From the NCBI GenBank assembly GCA_002424705.1, contig DIKW01000080.1:1940-12489 (forward strand): a stretch of DNA of 10,550 nt, read 5' to 3'. This stretch comes from Geobacter sp. UBA5608 (lineage in GTDB: Bacteria; Desulfobacterota; Desulfuromonadia; Geobacterales; Pseudopelobacteraceae). The notes beneath the pieces are model-generated. The model was not told the DNA's origin and did not search any database. It saw only the letters and a program-made list of their open reading frames with translations. Both the position numbers and the translations under genes were made by a program. Below are positions 1 to 6,729 of this stretch, piece by piece (the first letter of the stretch is position 1; each line of letters starts with the position of its first letter).

Positions 1-75
1 AAGGGGCAGAACCGCATCAAGCTCGACCTGCTGCGGGACGGCGCCCCAACATCACTTACCTACGATATTCGCTAG
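1..75 (+). CDS. gspC: GspC, C-terminal fragment (PDZ-domain end)
   Basis: Only the last 24 codons and the TAG stop (73-75) are present; the gene starts left of the window. The fragment reads KGQNRIKLDLLRDG followed by a short strand ending in TYDIR. In GspC/PulC homologues the final strands of the periplasmic PDZ domain typically carry a similar 'v.l.RdG....l.y.i' pattern. GspC is a bitopic inner-membrane protein whose periplasmic part contacts the N0 domain of the secretin and helps recruit substrates. The assignment rests on this short match plus its position 15 nt upstream of gspD, which is the standard gspC-gspD order. A non-PDZ GspC variant cannot be excluded from so short a piece. Confidence 0.8.
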   Translation, partial: KGQNRIKLDLLRDGAPTSLTYDIR

Positions 76-80
76 CCCCC

Positions 81-85
81 GGAGG
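81..85 (+). promoter_or_regulatory. Shine-Dalgarno for gspD (supports GTG start)
   Basis: GGAGG lies 5 nt upstream of the GTG at 91, in the 15-nt gap after gspC. It supports the GTG as the start, and the resulting N-terminus is a clean Sec signal peptide. Confidence 0.75.
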
Positions 86-90
86 TCTGC

Positions 91-2028
91 GTGAGACGTT
101 TTCTGCTTTCATTCATCGCTTCGCTGATGCTGCTGCTGGCACTGCATGCGCCACTGACCCATGCCGCCGGCGGCGGTGTGGTGATGAACTTCACCGAGGT
201 GGATATCTCCACCATGGTCAAATTCATCAGTGAGCTGACCGGCAAGAATTTCGTGCTGGATGAACGGGTCAAGGGCAAGATTTCTGTCTTTTCTCCAACC
301 AAACTGTCTACCGACGAGGCCTTTGCCCTGTTCACCTCGGTGCTGGAGCTGAAAGGCTTCACCTTGGTGCAGTCCGGCAAGATCTACAAGGTGGTGCCGA
401 TTGCCAACGCCAAACAGGCCGGCACCCGTCTACTGGGCAGCGAAGAACGGGTACCGCTCAGCGATGCCTATCTGGCAAGGGTCTTCAGCCTTACCCATAT
501 CTCGGCCCAGGAGGCGCTGACCTTTCTGCAGCCGATCATCTCCAAGGATGGCCATATCGCCTCCTTCGGTCCCGGCAACATGCTGCTGGTGGTGGATGCC
601 GCCACTAACCTGCAGAAAGTGAGTGATATTCTCGAATTGATCGATACTTCGCAGCGTCGCGAAGGAGCGGAGTTGATCTACCTGAAACACGGCTCGGCCG
701 AAGGTATCGCCACCGTGCTGCGGGAATGGTTGTCGGGCAAAGGGACTCGTACCGCCACGCCAACTGGCCAGCAGCCGGTCAACACCGGCAGCGTGCAGGT
801 GATCGCTGATCAGCGCCTGAATGCCCTGCTCTTGTTTGGCGACGAGCCAGTAAAACAGGAAGTCCGCAAGATGGTTACCCTGCTGGACGTGATGCCGCCC
901 GAGGCCAGCAGCAAGGTTAACGTCTGCTACCTGGAACATACCGATGCCACCGAGATGGCCAAGGTGCTGGAAGGGGTCGTCAAGGGGATGAGCGCCCAGG
1001 CAGCCGGTCAACCTGGCGCCGCTGCTGCGCAGCACGCCTCCCCCTTTGACAGCGGCAAGGTCACCATCACCCCGGACAAGGCCACCAATTCGCTGGTGAT
1101 CATGGCCTCACCCACCGATTACACCAACCTGCTGCAGGTGATCAAGAAGCTGGACCGCCGCAGCAAGCAGGTCTTTGTGGAGGTGCTGATCGCCGAGGTG
1201 TCATTGGACAAAAACCGTGAGCTGGGCCTGCAGAGCGGGGTGATCGGCGGCGCGGCCCTCAACAACTACATCGCCATGGCCGGCATGTACGACCCGCTGG
1301 GCACCATGAAAAACTTAATCGACACTATACCGACAGCCCTTCAAAGTACGCTACTTGAGGCCCGTCCGGTCAACATCACGGCTATGCTCAAGCTGCTGGA
1401 CACAAATGGCCTGGTCAACATCCTCTCCACCCCCAACATCCTGACCACCGACAACAAGGAGGCCGAGATCAACGTGGGCGAGAACGTGCCGTTCAAGGCA
1501 TCCAGTACTCAAAGCACCTTCGGTGCAACGGAATCCATAGAGCGCAAGGATATCGGCATCAACCTGAAGATCAAGCCCCAGATCAGCGAGGGCGACTATA
1601 TCCGTATGGATATTTACCAGGAAATTTCAGCAGTTAAAGATACACAAATAATAGGTGCGGCCGACTTGATCACCACCAAGCGCTCGGCCAAGACCAGCGT
1701 AGTGGTCAAGGATAATGAGACCATCGTGATCGGTGGCCTGATCCAGGATACGGAAAGAGCCATTGAGAAAAAGGTTCCTTTATTAGGCGACATCCCGGGG
1801 TTGGGGTGGTTGTTTAAAACCAAGGAGACGACAAGAGGCAAAACCAACCTGATGATCCTGCTGACCCCCAAGGTGGTCAAGGAGCCGGAGGATATGGCCA
1901 GGCTCTCCGAGGCCCAGCGCAACAAGTTTACCAACGCCACCACCAGCACCGGTAAGCTCGACGTACAGCAGGTGATCGCCGGCCAGACACCACCACAACT
2001 GCAGCCCCAGGCAACTCCGGCGCCATGA
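91..2028 (+). CDS. gspD: GspD, type II secretion outer-membrane secretin
   Basis: GspD forms the large multimeric outer-membrane channel through which folded proteins leave the periplasm. The 645-residue product starts at GTG with a Sec signal peptide (basic MRRF, hydrophobic to about residue 20, likely cleaved after THA or THAA near 25-26). Next come N0 (about 30-105), N1 (about 115-188), N2 (about 193-270) and N3 (about 274-360) ring-building domains, then the secretin barrel domain from VFVEVLIAEVSL at 361. The secretin signature VPLLGDIPGLGWLF is at 562-575. The last 45 residues form a Pro/Gln-rich tail without an obvious pilotin-binding S-domain, so pilotin dependence is uncertain. The only cysteine I see is Cys279 in N3. 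The gene overlaps gspE by ATGA. Within 1315-1785 several AT-rich stretches use rare codons (ATA, TTA), unlike the rest of the gene. Family assignment is certain. Confidence 0.97.
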   Translation: MRRFLLSFIASLMLLLALHAPLTHAAGGGVVMNFTEVDISTMVKFISELTGKNFVLDERVKGKISVFSPTKLSTDEAFALFTSVLELKGFTLVQSGKIYKVVPIANAKQAGTRLLGSEERVPLSDAYLARVFSLTHISAQEALTFLQPIISKDGHIASFGPGNMLLVVDAATNLQKVSDILELIDTSQRREGAELIYLKHGSAEGIATVLREWLSGKGTRTATPTGQQPVNTGSVQVIADQRLNALLLFGDEPVKQEVRKMVTLLDVMPPEASSKVNVCYLEHTDATEMAKVLEGVVKGMSAQAAGQPGAAAAQHASPFDSGKVTITPDKATNSLVIMASPTDYTNLLQVIKKLDRRSKQVFVEVLIAEVSLDKNRELGLQSGVIGGAALNNYIAMAGMYDPLGTMKNLIDTIPTALQSTLLEARPVNITAMLKLLDTNGLVNILSTPNILTTDNKEAEINVGENVPFKASSTQSTFGATESIERKDIGINLKIKPQISEGDYIRMDIYQEISAVKDTQIIGAADLITTKRSAKTSVVVKDNETIVIGGLIQDTERAIEKKVPLLGDIPGLGWLFKTKETTRGKTNLMILLTPKVVKEPEDMARLSEAQRNKFTNATTSTGKLDVQQVIAGQTPPQLQPQATPAP

Positions 2029-3590
2029 CGAGTGAGCCCTCGCTGGATAGCCTGAAGGATACGGCGCAACGCCTGGGGTTTCCCTTCCAGGAGCGGATCG
2101 ACGATCAGCAGTGTGACAGCGCCCTGCTTTCCCGCCTGCCGCTCGGCTTTGCCCGTTCCCGCCAACTGCTGCCGCTCAGGGAGCTGGATGGCAGGCTGCT
2201 GCTGGCCAGCGGCAACCCCACCGACCTGCTGTCCCAGGACGAGGTGTCACGCCTGTACGGCATGCCGATCAGCGTACTGGTGACGGCTCCCGACGAACTG
2301 CTGGCTGCGATCAATCGGCTTTATTCCCGCACCGCCGACACCGCCCGCGAGGTGGTTGAAAATCTGGTAGCCGAAGATCTATCGACCATCGCCACTGAGT
2401 TGGCCCATCCCCAGGACCTGCTTGATTTAAACGACGAAGCGCCGGTGATCCGCCTGCTGAACGCAATCCTGTTTCAGGCGGTCAAGGAGCGGGCCAGCGA
2501 CATCCATATCGAGCCCTATGAACGGACGTTAGAGGTTCGTTTCCGGATTGACGGCATCCTGCACAAGCTGCTGGAACCACCCAAACTGCTACAGGAAGCC
2601 CTGGTGTCGCGGGTCAAGATCATGGCTTCGCTGAACATCGCCGAGAAGCGCCTGCCCCAGGATGGCCGCTTCAAGGTGCTGGTGGCTGGTCACGAGGTGG
2701 ATATCCGGGTATCGATCGTGCCGACCTTCTTTGGTGAACGGACCGTGCTGCGTCTGTTGGACCGCAAACAGGGCGTTCGCTCACTGACCGAGATCGGCTT
2801 TTCCCCCCGCGACACCGGTATCATGGAACGACTGCTCGCCCGCAGCAACGGCATCATCCTGGTGACCGGTCCCACCGGCAGCGGCAAAACCACCACCCTC
2901 TACGCCGCCATCTCACGGCTGGACCGCCAGGAAAAAAACATCATCACCATCGAAGATCCGATCGAATACCAGCTCTCCGGGGTTGGCCAGATCCAGGTCA
3001 ACGCCCGTATCGACCTGACCTTTGCCGCCGGCCTGCGTTCGGTGCTGCGTCAGGACCCGGACATCATCATGCTGGGCGAGATCCGCGATGCCGAGACCGC
3101 CGAGATCGCCATGCAGGCATCACTGACCGGCCACCTGGTGCTGTCAACCCTGCATACCAACGATGCCGCCACCGCCATTACCCGTCTGATCGACATGGGG
3201 ATCGAACCGTTCATGGTGGCCTCCTCCCTGGCCGGGATCCTGGCGCAACGACTGGTACGGGTCATCTGTCCCCACTGCCGCGAGGCTTACCAATCAGAGC
3301 AGCAGATTCCGGGATTGCCTGCCACGCTCTACCGTGGCCGTGGCTGCGACCGCTGTTTTGGCCAGGGCACCCTGGGCAGAACCGGCATCTACGAACTGCT
3401 GCCGGTGGATGCCACCCTTTGCAGCATGATCACACGTCGCGTACCCTCGGGTGAGATCAAGGAGTACGCCATCAGCCGTGGTATGCGTACCCTGCGCGAT
3501 GACGGTCTGGCCAAGGTGGCCGCCGGTATCACCACCCTGGAAGAGGTGCTGCGGGTGACCCAGGAAGAGTATGCCGACCTTCCGCTATAA
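2025..3590 (+). CDS. gspE: GspE, type II secretion cytoplasmic ATPase
   Basis: GspE is the hexameric ATPase that drives pseudopilus assembly from the cytoplasmic face, docked through GspL. The 521-residue protein has an N-terminal GspE/PilB-type domain (about 1-115), then the family stretch SDIHIEPYE (158-166). All catalytic motifs are intact: Walker A GPTGSGKT (282-289, Lys288), Asp box EDPIEY (310-315), Walker B DPDIIMLGE (344-352, Glu352) and His box with His370 and His377. A four-cysteine zinc motif (C415-C418 and C441-C444) is complete; this marks GspE/PilB rather than PilT-type retraction ATPases. Position between gspD and gspF separates it from PilB. The start overlaps the gspD stop as ATGA with no strong Shine-Dalgarno, suggesting translational coupling. 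An A7 run (2932-2938) sits between Walker A and the Asp box. Length is normal for the family. Confidence 0.97.
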   Translation: MTSEPSLDSLKDTAQRLGFPFQERIDDQQCDSALLSRLPLGFARSRQLLPLRELDGRLLLASGNPTDLLSQDEVSRLYGMPISVLVTAPDELLAAINRLYSRTADTAREVVENLVAEDLSTIATELAHPQDLLDLNDEAPVIRLLNAILFQAVKERASDIHIEPYERTLEVRFRIDGILHKLLEPPKLLQEALVSRVKIMASLNIAEKRLPQDGRFKVLVAGHEVDIRVSIVPTFFGERTVLRLLDRKQGVRSLTEIGFSPRDTGIMERLLARSNGIILVTGPTGSGKTTTLYAAISRLDRQEKNIITIEDPIEYQLSGVGQIQVNARIDLTFAAGLRSVLRQDPDIIMLGEIRDAETAEIAMQASLTGHLVLSTLHTNDAATAITRLIDMGIEPFMVASSLAGILAQRLVRVICPHCREAYQSEQQIPGLPATLYRGRGCDRCFGQGTLGRTGIYELLPVDATLCSMITRRVPSGEIKEYAISRGMRTLRDDGLAKVAAGITTLEEVLRVTQEEYADLPL

Positions 3591-4782
3591 GGGATACCGA
3601 ACCAACGGCCAGGAGACCAACGGCACCCTGGAGGCCGATTCTCTGCGCACGGCGCGGGAGCAGCTACGACAGCAGGAAATTATGCCGTCGGAGCTTACCT
3701 CTGACGAAACACAGCCGCCTCGGGGAATCGTACAACGATTCCGACGTCGCATTCAGGTTGCTCAGTTATCCCTGTTCACCCGACGTCTGGCCACCCTGCT
3801 GACCGCCAACGTGCCGATCCACGAGGCGCTGACCGCATTGCACGAACAGGAACAGCATCCAGAACTGCGATCGCTCCTGGGGCGTATCAGGTCCCGATTG
3901 TCAGAAGGGGCGCCACTGGCACGGGCGCTGGCCGACGAACCGCAGGTGTTTCGCCCCAGTTATGTGGCGATGGTTGCTGCTGGTGAGGCCAGCGGTGCAC
4001 TGGACAGCGTGTTGGAGCGACTGGCCGACTTTCTGGAACGCCAGGAAGAGCTGCGCCGTACCGTCACCGGAGCACTGGCCTATCCGTTGTTGATGGCGGT
4101 GGTCGGCAGTGGCGTGATGATCTTCCTGCTGGCCTTTGTGATTCCCAAGATTACCGGCGTCTTTGCCGACAACCGCACCGCACTGCCCCTGCTGACCGTG
4201 GCGTTGCTGACCATCAGCTCTCTGCTACGCAAGGGCTGGTGGCTGCTGTTGCTGGGCGGCGGTGGCCTGCTGTACGGCTATGGACGTCTTGCACGCCGGG
4301 AGTCCTTTCTGGCAGCGCGCGACCGCTGGCTGCTGAAGCTGCCGCTGGCGGGCGGTTTGGTGCAAACCCTGGCCCTGGCGCGTTTTGCACGCATCCTGTC
4401 CCTGATGCTGGGCAGCGGAGTACCGCTATTGCGCGCCCTGGAAATCAGTTCCGAAGCGGTGGTTAACCGTTCTTTCCGAGCTGTGCTGGCCGAGGCACGC
4501 AGTGCCGTGGTGGAAGGGAGCAGCCTGTCGTCGGTCCTCAGCCGTTCAACGCTGTTTCCACCGTTGCTCACCCACCTGATAGCCGTGGGTGAACGGAGCG
4601 GTACGCTCGAAGCCAGTCTAGAGACCGCAGGGCAGAGCTTCGAGCGGGAGTTTACGGCTGCCACCGGACGGTTGATGGCACTATTGGAGCCGCTGTTGGT
4701 GCTGGCCATGGGGCTGGCGGTGGGCCTGGTGGTGATCGCCGTGCTGCTGCCGATTTTTGAACTCAACCAACTCATCAGATGA
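3571..4782 (+). CDS. gspF: GspF, inner-membrane platform protein
   Basis: GspF is the polytopic inner-membrane protein at the centre of the T2SS platform, acting with GspE, L and M to push pseudopilin subunits out of the membrane. The 403-residue product begins MPTFRYKGY, the usual opening of the family. It carries two duplicated T2SSF cytoplasmic domains: the first about 66-170 with LFTRRLATLLTANVPIHEAL, the second about 268-370 with RFARILSLMLGSGVPLLRAL. The expected hydrophobic segments lie at about 171-193, 205-237 and 371-394. The ATG at 3571 lies inside the end of gspE (20-nt overlap) and is preceded by AGGAAGAG (3562-3569), a Shine-Dalgarno within the gspE coding sequence. PilC is the closest alternative family; the gsp context decides for GspF. 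Confidence 0.96.
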   Translation: MPTFRYKGYRTNGQETNGTLEADSLRTAREQLRQQEIMPSELTSDETQPPRGIVQRFRRRIQVAQLSLFTRRLATLLTANVPIHEALTALHEQEQHPELRSLLGRIRSRLSEGAPLARALADEPQVFRPSYVAMVAAGEASGALDSVLERLADFLERQEELRRTVTGALAYPLLMAVVGSGVMIFLLAFVIPKITGVFADNRTALPLLTVALLTISSLLRKGWWLLLLGGGGLLYGYGRLARRESFLAARDRWLLKLPLAGGLVQTLALARFARILSLMLGSGVPLLRALEISSEAVVNRSFRAVLAEARSAVVEGSSLSSVLSRSTLFPPLLTHLIAVGERSGTLEASLETAGQSFEREFTAATGRLMALLEPLLVLAMGLAVGLVVIAVLLPIFELNQLIR

Positions 4783-4785
4783 CTA

Positions 4786-4791
4786 GAGGAG
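4786..4791 (+). promoter_or_regulatory. Shine-Dalgarno for gspG (decides the start)
   Basis: GAGGAG ends 8 nt before the ATG at 4800. An earlier in-frame ATG at 4779 overlaps the gspF stop as ATGA but lies upstream of this site and would add seven residues to the leader. The spacing favours 4800. Confidence 0.75.
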
Positions 4792-4799
4792 ACAGCACC

Positions 4800-5243
4800 A
4801 TGCACAGAGCATTCTCAAACCGGCGCGGTTTCACCCTGATCGAGATCATGGTGGTGATCGTGATCCTGGCCGCCCTGGCCGCCCTGGTCGGCCCGAAGAT
4901 CATCGGTCGTTCCGACGACGCCAAGCTGGCCGACGCCAAGCTGCAGATCCGCAATCTTGAAACGGCCCTCAAGCTATACAAGCTTGATAACGGTGTCTAC
5001 CCCTCCACCGAGCAGGGACTGACGGCCTTGATTGAAAAGCCTGCCGTCGGCCAGATCCCCCGCAACTACCGCAAGGAAGGTTATCTGGAGGCAAAAAAGA
5101 TTCCCCAGGACCCGTGGGGCGGTGACTTCATCTACCTTTCCCCTGGCGAACAGGGCGATTACGATCTCTGCTCCTATGGTACTGACGGCGTCAAGGGTGG
5201 TGAAGACAACGGGGCCGACATCTGCAACTGGAACATCCAATAG
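4800..5243 (+). CDS. gspG: GspG, major pseudopilin
   Basis: GspG is the main subunit of the periplasmic pseudopilus. The 147-residue precursor (from 4800) has a 10-residue basic leader MHRAFSNRRG, then FTLIE, the prepilin-peptidase site with Glu at mature position 5, and a hydrophobic helix to about residue 31. The C-terminal half has the GspG landmarks: YPSTEQGL, PQDPWGGDF and the calcium-binding loop SYGTDGVKGGEDNGAD (125-140). The length fits the family. Two cysteines, Cys124 and Cys142, flank the calcium loop at positions that in the GspG sequences I recall hold an aromatic or aliphatic residue and a small residue; these are the only cysteines in the protein. The gene follows gspF by 17 nt and precedes gspH by 34 nt. 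An in-frame ATG at 4779 would give a 154-residue form and is less likely because of the Shine-Dalgarno position. Confidence 0.96.
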   Translation: MHRAFSNRRGFTLIEIMVVIVILAALAALVGPKIIGRSDDAKLADAKLQIRNLETALKLYKLDNGVYPSTEQGLTALIEKPAVGQIPRNYRKEGYLEAKKIPQDPWGGDFIYLSPGEQGDYDLCSYGTDGVKGGEDNGADICNWNIQ

Positions 5244-5277
5244 GCCGGCAGGAACACGTTTTTGAGGCACATCTGCC

Positions 5278-5787
5278 ATGATCCGCACATCCAAAGCCGG
5301 TTTTACCCTGTTGGAGATCGTGGTGGTCCTGGTGATCCTGTCTGCGGCAGTTGCACTGGTGGTCCCCCGGCTGCCCTCGATGCAGGAGGCCGGGCTGCGC
5401 ACTTCGGCACGCCAGACCGCCGCCTTGTTGCGCTATCTTGATGAACGGGCCGTGGCCAGCAAACAGCTGTACCGGTTACGGATCAACCTCGATGAACAGC
5501 GTATTGACGTGGTGCTCCGCTCGCCCGCCGGCAGTGACCTGCCGGCCGATGACCCGTATCTGCAACGTAACCCGTTGGTTGCAGGCACCCAGATCAGTGA
5601 CCTGACCACCGAACGTCTGGGACGGGTCACCAGCGGACAGGTGCTGGTCAGTTACGGTCCGGGTGGTCTGACAGAGCCGCTGCTGCTGCACCTTTCCCTG
5701 CCCGGCGGCGCCAGTTACACCGTACAGGCCCTACCGGTCAGTGCAACCGTGCGGGTCTTTGAAGGCTACCAGGAGGATATGCGTTGA
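5278..5787 (+). CDS. gspH: GspH, minor pseudopilin
   Basis: GspH is a minor pseudopilin that helps join the GspI-J-K tip complex to the GspG shaft. The 169-residue precursor has leader MIRTSKAG and cleavage site G|FTLLE, followed by an N-terminal helix (IVVVLVILSAAVALVVPRL). The segment LRTSARQTAALLRYLDERAVA resembles the amphipathic helix typical of GspH (LR.aARql...LRyaRs.Av). The rest is a variable beta-rich domain. There are no cysteines. Start ATG 5278 has a modest Shine-Dalgarno (GAGG, 5264-5267, 10 nt upstream). The coding end carries the strong ribosome-binding site for gspI. Identity as H rather than another minor pseudopilin rests on the conserved helix and on its place between gspG and gspI. 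Confidence 0.9.
   Translation: MIRTSKAGFTLLEIVVVLVILSAAVALVVPRLPSMQEAGLRTSARQTAALLRYLDERAVASKQLYRLRINLDEQRIDVVLRSPAGSDLPADDPYLQRNPLVAGTQISDLTTERLGRVTSGQVLVSYGPGGLTEPLLLHLSLPGGASYTVQALPVSATVRVFEGYQEDMR
5771..5776 (+). promoter_or_regulatory. Shine-Dalgarno for gspI inside gspH (supports TTG start)
   Basis: A perfect AGGAGG lies 7 nt upstream of the TTG at 5784. No in-frame ATG or GTG lies between this site and the FTLLE cleavage site of gspI. The ATG at 5779 is in the gspH frame. The site therefore fixes TTG as the gspI start. Confidence 0.8.
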
Positions 5788-6131
5788 GACCAGGCAACCA
5801 CGGGTTCACCCTGCTTGAGGTCCTGGTGGCATTGGCTCTGCTGGCTGGCGTACTCACCAGCGTGGTGGTGATCTTCAACCGGCACCTCTCGCTGGTGCTG
5901 CACGACCGCGAAGAGACCACCGCCCTGCTGCTGGCACGGGCCAAGCTGGACCAGCCTGATTTTCTGACTGCCACCACGGCGGAAGGCAGTTTTGCTCCCC
6001 AGCAGCCGGATATGACCTGGAAGCGGCAATCACTGCCCACCGACCTGAGCGGTGTACAGCGCTACCTGCTGACCGTTTCCTGGCAACAGGGCAACAGAAG
6101 CCTGACACTGGTGACCTATGGCCGCAGGTAA
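5784..6131 (+). CDS. gspI: GspI, minor pseudopilin (TTG start)
   Basis: GspI is a minor pseudopilin of the tip complex with GspJ and GspK, thought to start pseudopilus assembly. The 115-residue precursor has a very short leader MRPGNHG before G|FTLLEVLVALALLAGVL, with Glu+5 present. The mature domain is small, as usual for GspI, and ends near a strand reading SLTLVTYG, the family's typical 'l.tyv..r' finish. The start is TTG, overlapping the gspH TGA as TTGA and preceded by AGGAGG at 5771-5776, so gspI translation is probably coupled to gspH. The 3' end overlaps gspJ by 14 nt. I see no cysteines. Confidence 0.92.
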   Translation: MRPGNHGFTLLEVLVALALLAGVLTSVVVIFNRHLSLVLHDREETTALLLARAKLDQPDFLTATTAEGSFAPQQPDMTWKRQSLPTDLSGVQRYLLTVSWQQGNRSLTLVTYGRR

Positions 6132-6729
6132 TCGCCGGGGGTTCACCTTGCTCGAGGTGCTGCTGGCCCTTGCCATCACCGCACTGGTGCTTGCAGCGGC
6201 CTACACGACACTGTTTTCTCTCTCGCGGGCCCAAGAAAACGCCTCCCGCGGCATGGAACAACGGAGAGCGTTACGAAACAGTCTCGACCTGCTGCGCCGT
6301 GAACTGTCCTCCGTGCTGTTCCGGGCCGGCGACCAACGGTTTCGCTTCATGGTGCAGGACCGCGATTTCTACGGGAAACCGGCCGCAGCCATGCAGTACG
6401 TAACCCTTGCCCCGCCCAGCGAAGGACTTAACAGCGATCTGGTACAGGTACGCTACCTGACCGTTGAAGACGATGGCGGTACGTTGCTGCTGCGACGTGC
6501 CAGCCAGGGCCTGTTTCTGACCGGGGAACACAAGAGCGGCTATCCGTTGCTTGACAGCCTACAGGGGGTGCTTGTCGAATGCTATGACGGCAGCCGATGG
6601 GTCAAGACCTGGGACACCGCCATGACCTCCTCGCTTCCCAAGATGATTCGAGTGACGGTGACCCTGCAGGAAGGAGACCGCAGCGTGCCCTACCAGGTGA
6701 CCGCCACGCCGCGGATTCCAGCGTTATGA
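6118..6729 (+). CDS. gspJ: GspJ, minor pseudopilin
   Basis: GspJ is a minor pseudopilin that binds GspI and GspK at the pseudopilus tip. The 203-residue precursor has leader MAAGNRRG, cleavage site G|FTLLE with Glu+5, and a hydrophobic helix (VLLALAITALVLAAAYTTLF). GspJ-like features include the RNSLDLLRRELSSVLFR segment after the helix and the late motif LVECYDGSRWVKTWD, matching the family's 'l.f.yydg..W...Wd' pattern. Next comes a strand reading LPKMIRVTVTL (family: 'lP.avrvtl'). Translation starts 14 nt inside gspI and the TGA stop overlaps the gspK ATG as ATGA, so it looks coupled on both sides. Length is normal. Confidence 0.93.
   Translation: MAAGNRRGFTLLEVLLALAITALVLAAAYTTLFSLSRAQENASRGMEQRRALRNSLDLLRRELSSVLFRAGDQRFRFMVQDRDFYGKPAAAMQYVTLAPPSEGLNSDLVQVRYLTVEDDGGTLLLRRASQGLFLTGEHKSGYPLLDSLQGVLVECYDGSRWVKTWDTAMTSSLPKMIRVTVTLQEGDRSVPYQVTATPRIPAL

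Noticed and set aside
430..1035. 201-codon minus-strand open frame inside gspD
   Set aside because: It is antisense to the conserved N1-N3 domains, has no recognisable domain, and such frames are common in GC-rich coding DNA.
1614..2165. 183-codon minus-strand open frame over the gspD-gspE junction
   Set aside because: It is antisense to the secretin signature and to the gspE start, with no family resemblance.
2932..2939. Slippery-type heptamer A AAA AAC in gspE, a possible -1 frameshift site
   Set aside because: It encodes an ordinary Glu-Lys-Asn stretch between two essential ATPase motifs, and no meaningful alternative product or stimulatory structure is evident; probably coincidence.
4779..4799. 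Earlier in-frame ATG for gspG overlapping the gspF stop
   Set aside because: It lies upstream of the good Shine-Dalgarno at 4786-4791, which is correctly spaced for the ATG at 4800. Use of both starts cannot be fully excluded.
6597..6725. Upstream extension of the gspK frame
   Set aside because: It lies wholly inside gspJ, gives no sensible leader, and would bury the prepilin peptidase signal; ATG 6726 with ATGA overlap is the start.
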